Shown here one piece after another: positions 51,933 to 61,406 of a DNA stretch of 64,000 nt; within the stretch, counting starts at the first letter, position 1, and each line of letters starts with the position of its first letter. Source of the DNA: Alkalimonas collagenimarina (lineage in GTDB: Bacteria; Pseudomonadota; Gammaproteobacteria; Enterobacterales; Alteromonadaceae). Location of the stretch: contig NZ_JAUZVZ010000008.1 of assembly GCF_030717845.1 (NCBI RefSeq), forward strand, positions 113,829-177,828. The letters are read 5' to 3'. A program made the position numbers and the translations under genes. The notes under the pieces were generated by a model. That model was not told where the DNA came from. It did not search any database and saw only the letters and a program-made list of their open reading frames with translations.

Positions 51933-53438
51933 TCAATTTTTTAGATAGCTGAGCAACCGCTCCAGTGCGCGGTAGCTCAGCGCTTCCATTAGATGTGCTT
52001 TTTGAATCCGAGGTTGCTGCTGTAAATCGGCAATGGTGCGAGCGACTTTGATCAGCTTGTGATAACTACGCGCCGATAGTTTCAGGTGGTGAATGGTATC
52101 TTCCAGAAAGGCAGCATCCTGTGGGGTTAGTGGGCAGTGCTGGTTAATTTCGGCGGCGCTGAGCCGGGCATTGGCCTTGCCCTGACGATCCATTTGCAGG
52201 GTTCTGGCAGCTAACACACGGGCGCGGACCTGCTCACTGGACTCTGCCGAAGCATCTTGTTGGCTCAGCAAGCCTTTAGGCAGCAATGGTACGTCAATTT
52301 GCAGCTCGATCCGATCGAGAAAAGGCCCTGAAATACGATTTAGGTAACGCATGACTTGTTCGGGGCTAGCACGGCCATCATCATGATGACCAGTAGGGCT
52401 GGGGTTGAGCGCAGCAATAAACTGAAATTGTGCCGGAAACTCTGCCTGCCGGGCTGCTCTTGAAATGTGGATCCAGCCTGTTTCTAGTGGCTCGCGCAGG
52501 ACATCGAGCACTTTGCGGGGAAACTCGGGAAGCTCGTCTAAAAACAAGACACCATGGTGTGCCAGCGAAATTTCACCTGGTCTGGGAACTGGGCCTCCGC
52601 CCACTAAGGCAACGGCAGAGCTAGTGTGATGAGGTTGTCGAAATGGACGGCGTTGCCAGTCAGCCATTGAGCGAGGCATGCCTGCAATGGAATACAAAGC
52701 TGCGGTTTGCAGAGCTTCTTCCTCAGTTAGATTGGGTAAGATCCCCGGCAGTCGTTGTGCCAGCATCGATTTGCCTGTACCAGCAGGGCCAAGCATCATT
52801 AAGTTATGCTCTCCGGCAGCTGCAATTTCCAGCGCTCTTTTGGCGGTACTTTGGCCTTTGACATCTGCCAGATCAGGCAGCTGTGGCAGTGTTTCTTTGG
52901 GTAAGGCCGGAATGGCAGGGAGCGCTTGGCCTGATTGCAAAAAACTATGAATTTGTAACAAGTGAGATGCACCGTAAATATGCGCTTTGGGCACTTGCTG
53001 AGCTTGTTCCGCATTGCTCATTGGCATGATGGTCGCTCGGCCATCATCACGGCTGGCCATGGCAACGGGTATTTCTCCGACGATAGGGCGGATTTCACCT
53101 GAAAGCGCCAGCTCACCGACAAACTCATAGCCTTCAATGCTCTTTTCACTCAGCTGTCCACTAGCAACAATGATACCCAGCGCGATAGGCAAATCGAAGC
53201 GACCGCCTTCTTTCGGTAAATCTGCCGGAGCAAGATTGACTGTGATTTTTTTATCGGGAAATGCGAAGCCGCTGTTCATCAGTGCGCTTCGCACTCGATC
53301 GCGTGATTCTTTAACCGAGGCTTCGGGCAAACCGACTAAATGAAATGCCGGCAGGCCATTGGCTAAATGAACTTCTACGGTAACAAGAGGGGCGGCCAAT
53401 CCATGGCGCGCCCGGCTAAAAATAATGGCTAATGACAT
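51933..53438 (-). CDS. comM: ComM/YifB family Mg-chelatase-like AAA+ ATPase
   Basis: ComM is a hexameric helicase-like AAA+ motor that helps integrate DNA during natural transformation by branch migration. The 501-residue protein has a Lon-like N-terminal domain (GLPAFHLVGLPEASVKESRD), Walker A GPAGTGKSMLAQRLPG, LFLDELPEFPRKVLD (Walker B region) and the C-terminal helical domain ending with YRALERLLSYLKN. Full length. It implies that recombination of incoming DNA is possible, but other competence genes are not in view. Confidence 0.93.
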   Translation of the reverse strand: MSLAIIFSRARHGLAAPLVTVEVHLANGLPAFHLVGLPEASVKESRDRVRSALMNSGFAFPDKKITVNLAPADLPKEGGRFDLPIALGIIVASGQLSEKSIEGYEFVGELALSGEIRPIVGEIPVAMASRDDGRATIMPMSNAEQAQQVPKAHIYGASHLLQIHSFLQSGQALPAIPALPKETLPQLPDLADVKGQSTAKRALEIAAAGEHNLMMLGPAGTGKSMLAQRLPGILPNLTEEEALQTAALYSIAGMPRSMADWQRRPFRQPHHTSSAVALVGGGPVPRPGEISLAHHGVLFLDELPEFPRKVLDVLREPLETGWIHISRAARQAEFPAQFQFIAALNPSPTGHHDDGRASPEQVMRYLNRISGPFLDRIELQIDVPLLPKGLLSQQDASAESSEQVRARVLAARTLQMDRQGKANARLSAAEINQHCPLTPQDAAFLEDTIHHLKLSARSYHKLIKVARTIADLQQQPRIQKAHLMEALSYRALERLLSYLKN

Positions 53439-53637
53439 CCTGTCTCCAAAATTACCGACGAATGAAAAAGTACAACTTGGCTAGTATTGATCAAAAAGTA
53501 ATATATTTGCAAATTTTATGATTATTTATTGGTTTTATTGTGCGAGGTGTTCAAGCAATTGGCGCGCATTCCGACAACCTATGCGCTACACTATGGTTCA
53601 AAACCAATACCTTGCATTGCTAATCGATGGGGGCTCC

Positions 53638-55950
53638 ATGCAGCAATTTTGGCTCAATAGTGCATTACGACGACCTTGGCTGACCATCAGCTGGGCGTTG
53701 ATTTTAACGCTGGCGTTGGCGGCTGGCATGGGGCAGCTTTATTTTCGAGGCGATTACCGCATTTTTTTCTCACCGGATAATCCGCAAATGCTTGCTTTTG
53801 AGCAGATGCAAAATGAATTTAATAAAAGCGATAACATCATGGTGGCCATTGCGCCTCAATCCGGTGATGTGTTCGATGAGGATATGCTGACGCTGATTTG
53901 GCAATTTACCGAAGCCGCGTGGCAGACCCCTTATTCAAGCCGGGTCGATTCGATCAGCAATTTTCAACATACCGAGGCCATGGATGATGATTTGCTGGTA
54001 GAAGACTTACTGCTTAACCCTGCTGATTTAACCGAGGAAAAGCGCGCTAAAATTCGTGCGGTGTCTATGACTGAACCTGCATTATACCGGAGTCTCGTCT
54101 CGGCTGATGGCGCGGTTGCCGCTATTAATATCACGGTACAACTGCCTGAGGTTGATCAAAACCAGGAAGTGGTGGATGCGTATGAATATGTACTTGGTCT
54201 AAGTGCCTACTTCGCTGAAAAGCATCCAGATGTTGAATTTTATCATGCGGGTATTTTGGCACTGAATTATGCGTTTGCCAGCGAAGCTGAGAAAGATGCC
54301 ACCACTCTGGTTCCCTTGATGTTTTTAGTGATTATCATGATGCTGGTGCTGCTGCTACGATCAGCGCTGGCAGCGCTGGCGACCGTGATTATTATTCTGG
54401 TGACGATTCTGAGCACCTTGGGAGTTGCTGGTTGGCTGGGTATTTTCTTGAGTACCGCAACGGTGAATGTGCCTACCATCGTGATGACATTGGCAGTGGC
54501 TGATTGTGTGCATGTCATTGTGTCGATGCAATACGCACTCAGGCAAGGTAAAAGCAAGGAAGAAGCCATCCATTACAGCATGACTCGCAACGTCGTACCG
54601 ATTTTTATTACCAGTATTACCACCTCCATTGGTTTTTTAACGCTTAACTTTTCAGAAGTGCCTATTCTAAGAGATTTAGGCAACATGACAGCCGTTGGCG
54701 TGATGTTGGCCTGCATCTTCAGTGTGACTTTGTTGCCTGCATTGCTGCGCTTGTTACCGGCCAAAGTGGTGCCGGTGAGCCATACAGCGAAAGGGATGGA
54801 TAAGCTGGCGACTTTTGTGGTGCAGCAGCATCGGAAAATCCTACCCGTCGGAGCCGTTTTGATGGTGGCGGTGGCCGCCTTTGCCGGCACTAATCAGGTG
54901 AATGATGTGGCAGTCAAGTATTTTGATACCCGTACCGAATTTCGGCAGTCCTTGGATTTTATCGAAGAAAATCTCACCGGCACGGCCAATCTGGATTTTG
55001 CCATCGATAGCCAGCAAACCAGTGGGGTGAATAACCCTGAATTTTTGGCTCATGTCGCGGCTTTCAGTGATTGGCTGCATCAGCAGCCGGAAGTGACCCA
55101 TGTGGCCAGTATTACCAACGTATTTAAGCGTCTGAATAAAAACATGCATGGCGATGATCCCGCTTATTACCGCTTACCTGAGCAGCAGGATTTAGCCGCG
55201 CAATATTTACTGATGTTTGAAATGTCACTGCCGTTTGGGTTGGATCTAAATAACCAATTAAATCTGGATAAAAGTGCCACCCGGATCACAGCAACGCTGC
55301 AAAACCTTGGCAGTAAAGAGCTGACCGGGTTTGAGCAACGAGCGCTATCTTGGTTAGCAGAAGAAATGCCACAGTACGATGCCAGTGCAGCCAGTACCGC
55401 ATTAATGTTTGCCCATATTGGGGAACGAAATATGGAATCGATGCTCAAAACCTTACCGTTTGCGCTGATCCTGATTTCTGGATTGCTAGTAATTAGCTTG
55501 CGCTCTTGGCGGCTTGGTCTCTTTAGTTTGGTTCCCAACATTATGCCGGCCTTAGTTGGTTTTGGTATCTGGGCTTTATACTCCGGCGAAATCAATTTAG
55601 GCTTATCGGTTGTGGCCAGTATCAGCCTGGGGATTATCGTTGATGATACGGTTCACTTTCTCAGTAAGTACCAACGTGGCCTGCAAGAGGGGCAAACCAC
55701 CGAAGGTGCAGTCCGTTATGCTTTCAATAGTGTAGGACGGGCTTTATTTGTCACGACGGTAGTGCTGGTAGCTGGCTTTGCTGTCTTGGCGATGTCTGGT
55801 TTTAGGCTAAACTCTGATATGGGACTGTTGACCGGCATGATCATCGTTCTGGCGTTGATTATTGATTTACTGCTTTTACCAGCGCTGTTATTGCGTTTTG
55901 ATAAAAAAGGAAGGAATGATGAAAAAGTACCTGCTACACAGTCTGCTTAG
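53638..55950 (+). CDS. MMPL/RND superfamily exporter
   Basis: This 770-residue inner-membrane protein has the RND two-repeat layout: a membrane helix, a periplasmic domain, then a group of helices (about 230-400 and 620-750). Family motifs include TLAVADCVHVIVSM, where Asp in the fourth helix would carry protons, and VASISLGIIVDDTVHFLSK. It resembles the exporters of lipids or hydrophobic compounds (MMPL/HpnN type). The ATG at 53638 is preferred over upstream in-frame codons, as it begins MQQFWLNSALRRPWL with GGGGGC before it. It heads a three-gene overlapping operon. Confidence 0.88.
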   Translation: MQQFWLNSALRRPWLTISWALILTLALAAGMGQLYFRGDYRIFFSPDNPQMLAFEQMQNEFNKSDNIMVAIAPQSGDVFDEDMLTLIWQFTEAAWQTPYSSRVDSISNFQHTEAMDDDLLVEDLLLNPADLTEEKRAKIRAVSMTEPALYRSLVSADGAVAAINITVQLPEVDQNQEVVDAYEYVLGLSAYFAEKHPDVEFYHAGILALNYAFASEAEKDATTLVPLMFLVIIMMLVLLLRSALAALATVIIILVTILSTLGVAGWLGIFLSTATVNVPTIVMTLAVADCVHVIVSMQYALRQGKSKEEAIHYSMTRNVVPIFITSITTSIGFLTLNFSEVPILRDLGNMTAVGVMLACIFSVTLLPALLRLLPAKVVPVSHTAKGMDKLATFVVQQHRKILPVGAVLMVAVAAFAGTNQVNDVAVKYFDTRTEFRQSLDFIEENLTGTANLDFAIDSQQTSGVNNPEFLAHVAAFSDWLHQQPEVTHVASITNVFKRLNKNMHGDDPAYYRLPEQQDLAAQYLLMFEMSLPFGLDLNNQLNLDKSATRITATLQNLGSKELTGFEQRALSWLAEEMPQYDASAASTALMFAHIGERNMESMLKTLPFALILISGLLVISLRSWRLGLFSLVPNIMPALVGFGIWALYSGEINLGLSVVASISLGIIVDDTVHFLSKYQRGLQEGQTTEGAVRYAFNSVGRALFVTTVVLVAGFAVLAMSGFRLNSDMGLLTGMIIVLALIIDLLLLPALLLRFDKKGRNDEKVPATQSA

Positions 55951-56716
55951 TTTGGGTTTATGTTTGTTGCCAGCTTCTGTGGTAGCTGAGCAGGATGCGG
56001 CCATGGCAGAGGGCTTGCGTATTGCGACTGAACGCAAAGTACGAGATACCGGCTGGGGCGATACGGAAGTAGTGATGACCATGATACTTCGTGATGCCCG
56101 TGGTCGTGAGAGCCGTCGTGAAATGCGTACCCTCACTTTGGAGGTGCTGGATGATGGAGATAAAGCGTTAACCATTTTTGATGAACCACGAGATGTGCGT
56201 GGTTCCGCTTTTTTGACGCACACCAAAACTATGGTACCAGATGAGCAATGGTTGTTTTTACCAGCGGTCAATCGGGTGCGCCGAATTGTATCGCGAAATA
56301 AATCTGGCCCTTTTATGGGTAGTGAGTACGCGTATGAAGATTTAAGCTCATTTGAGTTGGAGAAGTTTAGCTTCACGTACTTGCATGACGATGAAGTGCA
56401 TGGTGAGCTTTGCTATGTGGTGGAGCAAATTCCGCAGGATGAGTATTCTGGTTACAGTCGGATGGTGGTCTGGATAGATAAAAGCCATTATCGGGTACAG
56501 AAAATTGATTACTACGATCGCCGTGATAGCTTGTTGAAAACGCTGACTATCCATGATTATAAACTGTATAAAGACGAGTTCTGGCGAGCAGATCGCATGG
56601 AAATGGTGAATGCCCAGAATCAAAAGAGCACCACCTTATTGATGACGGATATTCAGTTTGACCGCGGCTTTACTGATGCAGACTTTGATAACAATGCCTT
56701 ACAACGTGCCAGATAA
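55919..56716 (+). CDS. LolA-like outer-membrane lipoprotein-sorting family protein
   Basis: This 265-residue exported protein has a signal peptide ending LLPASVVA. The mature part (residues 25-265) contains TEVVMTMILRDARGRESRRE, DEQWLFLPAVNRVRRI and DKSHYRVQKIDYYDRR, typical of the LolA-like family that pairs with MMPL exporters. The ATG at 55919 has GGAAGG upstream and lies 32 bases inside the exporter gene, so the two are translationally coupled. It may carry the exported lipid or other hydrophobic cargo across the periplasm. Confidence 0.85.
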   Translation: MKKYLLHSLLSLGLCLLPASVVAEQDAAMAEGLRIATERKVRDTGWGDTEVVMTMILRDARGRESRREMRTLTLEVLDDGDKALTIFDEPRDVRGSAFLTHTKTMVPDEQWLFLPAVNRVRRIVSRNKSGPFMGSEYAYEDLSSFELEKFSFTYLHDDEVHGELCYVVEQIPQDEYSGYSRMVVWIDKSHYRVQKIDYYDRRDSLLKTLTIHDYKLYKDEFWRADRMEMVNAQNQKSTTLLMTDIQFDRGFTDADFDNNALQRAR

Positions 56717-58415
56717 AGTTTCACACTTCACAGCAGCTGCTTTGCTGATAATCAGTAGCTGTATGTGGACTGCGAGCACCCATGCCGATGAGCATGCCGG
56801 TAAACGACAGGTTCAACCTGGCGAAACTTTATGGCGCATTGCCAGTGAGGTCCGGCCTAGCGACGATGTGAGTATTGCGCAGGTGATGCAAGCATTATTT
56901 GAACTGAACCCAGATGCTTTTTTACAGCAAGATATCAATCAATTGCAGCACGGACAATGGCTAATAGTACCTGATTACGAACAAGTTGCTCGCCAGAACG
57001 CCACGGAAGCCTTGCAGCGTGCTTCTGAAGCCAGAACCTCATTGCAAAGGGCTGAGCCTCAGTGGTCTATGACTGTGCAGTCTGGCTCTGACGCGTTAGA
57101 AGAGCAGCAAAATCTCTTGTTGGCGTCAAGCGATACAACAAGAGGACTTGCTGCCAATATGGCCGGGCCGGAACAATTGACACCGTCACCGGTTGAGCCA
57201 GCCCCAGAGACAAACGTAGCTGCTGAAAACCCCGCCAGAAGCGCGTCTTCCGCTAACAGTCCGGCTTCGCCCGAAGCCGATAACAGTCTGTGGTCTGATA
57301 TTGAGTGGTATTCTCAAGTAAATTTGATGCAGCGGGCATTCCCGCAACGGGGTTTGCAACAGCAATCGCAGTGGCATCAATCGGTTAGCCTTGAAATGGA
57401 ATGGTACTGGCAGTCAGATGATCGCAGCCACACTGTGGTGGTGGCTCCTTATCTACGCTGGGATCAACAGGATAGTAATCGTCATCTGGTGGATTTGGCT
57501 GAGGCATATTGGCTCTATTATGGCTCTGGCTGGGAGGTTCGCACCGGAGTCAATAAGGTGTTTTGGGGCGCGGTAGAGTCGCAACGTTTGGTTGATATTA
57601 TCAATCAGAGAGACTTGCTGGATCGTCCTGATGGAGAAAGTAAGCTAGGGCAGCCAATGGTGCAGCTGAGTCTTATTCGTGACTTTGGTACCATTCAAGC
57701 CTATTTGTTGCCCTATTTTCGTGAACGGGCATTTGCCGGTAGTGATGGTCGGCTGCGTTTGCCGCAATTGGTTGATACTGATAGGCCAGCTTATGAATCT
57801 TCCCGAGAACGTCGTCATCTTGACTGGGCATTGCGTTGGTCACAACAGTTTAGCGGGCTAGATTTAGGGGTAAGCTTTTTTCAGGGCACCTCTCGTGAGC
57901 CTGCTCTGGTGCCATCGAGCGAAGAGTTGTTAATTCCTTTTTATCCGCAAATGAAGCAACTAGGCTTAGATGGGCAGTGGATCTTGGGCAGCTGGCTTTG
58001 GAAAATAGAAGCGGTTTATCGTGATAGTCAGATTGAAGATTATGCGGCTTTTACATCAGGTTTTGAATACACTCAGATCGGCATCAATGAGCGGTTTTGG
58101 GATCTGGGATGGTTGGTCGAATACCAATACGATAGCCGCGGGTTAGAAGCCAACGCTATAGGACAAAATGACCTCTTTGTTGGCTGGCGTTTGGCACTCA
58201 ATGATGCCGCAGGTTCAGAAATTTTGTTGGGTGTGATTCAGGATTTGGATCGCAGCTCGAGCCGAAGCGCCTATCTGGAAGCATCGACTCGACTGAGTGA
58301 TCGGTTTCGGTTGCGGCTCGATGGCTGGTTTTTTGATAGCAAGGATCCTGAAGACTTACTGTATTGGCTGCGTAAAGACGACTATATTCAGTTGACCTTG
58401 GAGTATTATTTTTAG
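56694..58415 (+). CDS. FimV-core/LysM-like domain fused to an outer-membrane beta-barrel
   Basis: This 573-residue exported protein begins with a leader (LLIISSCMWTASTHA), then KRQVQPGETLWRIASEVRP and VSIAQVMQALFELNPDAFL followed by QHGQWLIVPD, which match the FimV core/LysM segment that binds peptidoglycan. An unstructured Ser/Pro-rich linker (about 110-200) leads to a beta-barrel of about 370 residues that closes with QLTLEYYF, similar to DUF1302-like alginate-export barrels. The ATG at 56694 overlaps the upstream gene by 23 bases. The set suggests an inner-to-outer-membrane export path anchored to murein. Confidence 0.8.
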   Translation: MPYNVPDKVSHFTAAALLIISSCMWTASTHADEHAGKRQVQPGETLWRIASEVRPSDDVSIAQVMQALFELNPDAFLQQDINQLQHGQWLIVPDYEQVARQNATEALQRASEARTSLQRAEPQWSMTVQSGSDALEEQQNLLLASSDTTRGLAANMAGPEQLTPSPVEPAPETNVAAENPARSASSANSPASPEADNSLWSDIEWYSQVNLMQRAFPQRGLQQQSQWHQSVSLEMEWYWQSDDRSHTVVVAPYLRWDQQDSNRHLVDLAEAYWLYYGSGWEVRTGVNKVFWGAVESQRLVDIINQRDLLDRPDGESKLGQPMVQLSLIRDFGTIQAYLLPYFRERAFAGSDGRLRLPQLVDTDRPAYESSRERRHLDWALRWSQQFSGLDLGVSFFQGTSREPALVPSSEELLIPFYPQMKQLGLDGQWILGSWLWKIEAVYRDSQIEDYAAFTSGFEYTQIGINERFWDLGWLVEYQYDSRGLEANAIGQNDLFVGWRLALNDAAGSEILLGVIQDLDRSSSRSAYLEASTRLSDRFRLRLDGWFFDSKDPEDLLYWLRKDDYIQLTLEYYF

Positions 58416-58433
58416 AGCCGTGCATCACGGCTC
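58415..58433. terminator. Hairpin between convergent genes
   Basis: GAGCCGTG-CAT-CACGGCTC forms an 8-bp stem overlapping the last base of the barrel gene and the last codons of the TRIC gene; AATAAAAATA before it offers a T-tract only for the reverse strand. Confidence 0.6.
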
Positions 58434-59054
58434 GCCTAAATCAGCTTGATGTTTGCCGAACACGGGGATAGTCAGTTGCCACTTTATTGCCGCCAAACGT
58501 AAGGAAAATAAACTGGTCATGCCCAGAACCATGGCGAGCAGCGTACTGGCCCCAGCGTGCAGAGCAAGAATATAGACCACACCGCCAACAATACAGGTGA
58601 CTGCATATAACTCACCTCGAAACACCATTGGGATATCACGGCATAAGACATCACGTATCATGCCCCCTGCTACCGCGCTCATGGTACCCATCATCACAGC
58701 GACTAGATTCGAAGTACCAAGATCCAGCGCTTTTTGAGTACCCATGATCACGAAAAAGGCCAAGCCTATAGCATCAAAAAACTGCAAGGTATTATTCGGG
58801 ATGGTTAAACGCTTTCGCAGCAATAAAATAGTCAGCAACGCTGCTGAAAAAATGGCGATAAAATAGCTGTTGTCATTGATCCAGACGACAGGTACATCCA
58901 GAATGACATCACGCAGGGTACCGCCACCTATTGCGGTAACGGAGGCGAGGACGAGCACACCAAAACCATCCATTTGTTTCCGCCAGGCCGCCAAGGTGCC
59001 AGAAATCGCAAAAACCGCTATACCCATCAAATCAAACCAATGCAGATAATCCAT
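58425..59054 (-). CDS. TRIC-type channel (UPF0126 family, YadS-like)
   Basis: This 209-residue inner-membrane protein has seven predicted helices with an internal repeat: GTLAAWRKQMDGFGVLVLA, then TAIGGGTLRDVIL, and GTQKALDLGTSNLVAVMMG, then SAVAGGMIRDVLC. That duplicated GGxxRD motif is characteristic of bacterial trimeric intracellular cation channel homologues. The start at 59054 (MDYLHWFDLMG) is chosen by alignment with family members; the frame is open 26 codons more. Confidence 0.88.
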   Translation of the reverse strand: MDYLHWFDLMGIAVFAISGTLAAWRKQMDGFGVLVLASVTAIGGGTLRDVILDVPVVWINDNSYFIAIFSAALLTILLLRKRLTIPNNTLQFFDAIGLAFFVIMGTQKALDLGTSNLVAVMMGTMSAVAGGMIRDVLCRDIPMVFRGELYAVTCIVGGVVYILALHAGASTLLAMVLGMTSLFSLRLAAIKWQLTIPVFGKHQADLGEP

Positions 59055-59183
59055 CGCTTTTTTCTCGCTTCGAACAGCAGCTAGCGAGGTAGCTGCTGCT
59101 GTTGTGATTTTAGCTTCTATGCTAGCATGCAAAGCATGATGATAGACAAAACCATATAAGTATTCCTATGGACATGAGGTCTT

Positions 59184-60140
59184 ATGAAGTTAAAAATTAT
59201 TATTCCTACCTTGTTGGTTGTCACCGCTGCAGCTAGTCTTGTGTTCGTGAATTATAAAGCATCAGAGGCGATTCAGTTGCAGCTGCAACAAGTGAACCAA
59301 TCTTATGCTGACATGGCAATGCTTGAAGGATTACCAGCCTTACAACTAGCACATGGTACTATTTCAGCCAACGTACTAACATCCAGTTATCGTATTCATG
59401 ATTTGCAACTTTCTATGACGGGATTGGGTGAGCTGCTCGCTGTGGATAGTGTGCAGCTAAAAGGTGTGAAGCCTAATCAACTGGCGAATAAGGGCAGTGT
59501 TGAAGTCAACCAGTTAACGGTTGGGTCTGGTGCCTTACTGTTTCTGCCAGCTGAACTGGGTGCATTTATACAAAGTGTGCAGCTGCATGGCGATTATCGC
59601 TATAGCTACAATCCAAACAATGAAAGTTTATGGTTTTCTCAGCACACACGTATTAATGATGAATTCCAGTTCAGTTATCAATTCACTTTCACTCAGATGC
59701 AGCCATTATGGCAGTGGTTGGCGGAAATGACAGCTATGAGCGCAGAGCAACAGCAAGCAGTGATGGCGTCTGAGTCCTATGCAGATGAGATTTCAGATGC
59801 TCTGCGACATGGTGCAGTCAGTCATGGTGAAGTGCATTTAGTAAATGATGGTTTTTTGCAGCGCTTAATTAAATTTACGGCAGCGAATGGCCAATCCCCC
59901 ACCATGGAAGCTTTGCAAGGGATAGCGATGATGTCGTTAGCAATGACAGATACAGTGCCGGCTGAGTTTAAGCAAAGTCTGATGAGTTTTATTGAGCAGC
60001 CAGAGTCACTCACGTTCAGTTTTCAATTTGAACAGCCTGTAAGCTTAGCTGATTTTGAGTCCGGTTCGGTCTGGATGGAGCTTGATAGCCCAGAAGCAAT
60101 GGTTCAGTTCAGTGGTGCCCGCCTTGTTGCTAATCAATAA
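59184..60140 (+). CDS. Hypothetical membrane-anchored periplasmic protein
   Basis: This 318-residue protein has one N-terminal membrane helix (LKIIIPTLLVVTAAASLVFV) and a soluble periplasmic part with repeated beta-hairpin pattern (LTVGSGALLFLPAELGAF, FSFQFEQPVSLADFES). It recalls the DUF945/YdgA-like or AsmA-like groups in layout but I cannot place it with certainty. It stands alone, divergent from the TRIC gene, and is followed by a convergent desaturase gene. Confidence 0.7.
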   Translation: MKLKIIIPTLLVVTAAASLVFVNYKASEAIQLQLQQVNQSYADMAMLEGLPALQLAHGTISANVLTSSYRIHDLQLSMTGLGELLAVDSVQLKGVKPNQLANKGSVEVNQLTVGSGALLFLPAELGAFIQSVQLHGDYRYSYNPNNESLWFSQHTRINDEFQFSYQFTFTQMQPLWQWLAEMTAMSAEQQQAVMASESYADEISDALRHGAVSHGEVHLVNDGFLQRLIKFTAANGQSPTMEALQGIAMMSLAMTDTVPAEFKQSLMSFIEQPESLTFSFQFEQPVSLADFESGSVWMELDSPEAMVQFSGARLVANQ

Positions 60141-60170
60141 GCAACAAGGCATAAGTTGATTGTAGTTTTA

Positions 60171-61307
60171 TTAGGCCAACTGAGCAGTCAGACGTTGCCA
60201 ATGACGCCGCTGCTCATTGAATAAAGCTTTCAGTTCGAAATATTGCTTTTGCATGGATAGCTCAGTATAGCTAACGGAAAAACTATCTTGAAGTTGTTGC
60301 TTCTTCTGCACCAACAAGCCTTTTTTCAATGCGTAATATGCTTGCATACGCTCAATTAAAAGCTCGTATTCATGTTCAACCTTTTGCAGTATTTGCTCAG
60401 CATCGGGATAGCGTTGCTGCTGCAATTTTGACTTGGCTCGCTTTAGCTGCATTAAGGCTTTCGCCTGTTCAATCCGATCCTCCGGACTGATTCTCAGTTT
60501 GGTCGTTAGTCCCACCAAAGATGCGCCTTTAATAAGCCACTTGGTTGGATCAAAGTGCCACCATTTAATGCCATTACGATAATCATACTCAAAGATATGG
60601 TGAAAGTTATGATAGCCTTCCCCATACGTCAACAGTGCAAGTATGCCGTTATCACGGGCAGTATTCTCATCGGTGTACGGTTGCTTGCCCCAGATATGAG
60701 CCAGAGAATTGATAAAGAAAGTGAAATGATGACTCAGGACCAAGCGGACAACACCCACAAGTAGCAGCATGCCCCAGAAATTACCGAAGATAAGGCCTAA
60801 GGCAACAGGAATACCAACATTGGTTAATAACACTAGAGTCAAATAATGCTTATGCTGCCATTGCAGGATACGGTTCTTTTGTAAATCACGAACATTATCG
60901 TAGGTATAATGAGCAGGCCCCTGATAATCCCGTAGCATCCAACCGATGTGGCTAAACCAAAAACCACGGCGGGCAGAGTAGGGGTCTTTATCGTTATCAT
61001 CGACATGACGATGGTGGATGCGATGATCTGAGGCCCAATGAATAGCACTGTTCTGCAAAGCAAAAGCACCGCCGATAGCAAAAATAAATTCCAGTACCGG
61101 GTGCGCCTGGTAAGATTTATGGGACCACAACCGATGATAACCCGCGGTAATTGACATTCCGCAGTAGCCAAGGCATAAGATCATTGCGATAATTTCTGCC
61201 GCACCAAAACCAACGGCGATGGCGTACCAAGGCACAGCGACTAAAGCGACTAAGAATGTGCTACTAAAGACCAGGATATTGGTCCAGATAAGTGGAGCTT
61301 TTTGCAT
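60171..61307 (-). CDS. Acyl-CoA delta-9 desaturase family protein
   Basis: This 378-residue membrane enzyme has the three His boxes of fatty-acid desaturases: HRLWSH, HRIHHRH and HNFHH, which bind the di-iron centre, within four membrane helices. It introduces a double bond at C9 of acyl chains and so adjusts membrane fluidity. A C-terminal helical tail of about 100 residues, rich in Lys and Gln, follows the catalytic part, as in bacterial DesB-like enzymes. Divergent from fabR across a FabR-like operator that probably controls it. Confidence 0.92.
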   Translation of the reverse strand: MQKAPLIWTNILVFSSTFLVALVAVPWYAIAVGFGAAEIIAMILCLGYCGMSITAGYHRLWSHKSYQAHPVLEFIFAIGGAFALQNSAIHWASDHRIHHRHVDDNDKDPYSARRGFWFSHIGWMLRDYQGPAHYTYDNVRDLQKNRILQWQHKHYLTLVLLTNVGIPVALGLIFGNFWGMLLLVGVVRLVLSHHFTFFINSLAHIWGKQPYTDENTARDNGILALLTYGEGYHNFHHIFEYDYRNGIKWWHFDPTKWLIKGASLVGLTTKLRISPEDRIEQAKALMQLKRAKSKLQQQRYPDAEQILQKVEHEYELLIERMQAYYALKKGLLVQKKQQLQDSFSVSYTELSMQKQYFELKALFNEQRRHWQRLTAQLA

Positions 61308-61319
61308 ATATGAACTTTC

Positions 61320-61337
61320 AGCTTACAAATGTACGCC
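61320..61337. promoter_or_regulatory. FabR/DesT-type operator
   Basis: AGCTTACAAATGTACGCC matches the FabR consensus half-sites AGCGTACA and TGTACGCT in 16 of 18 positions. It lies 13 bases ahead of the desaturase start and 70 ahead of fabR, so it could serve both promoters. Confidence 0.65.
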
Positions 61338-61406
61338 CAATCTACCGAGAGCAGCGATTCAGGTCAAGCTGATTCCGATGAAACAGGGTGAAAAAGAGGT
61401 GAAACT

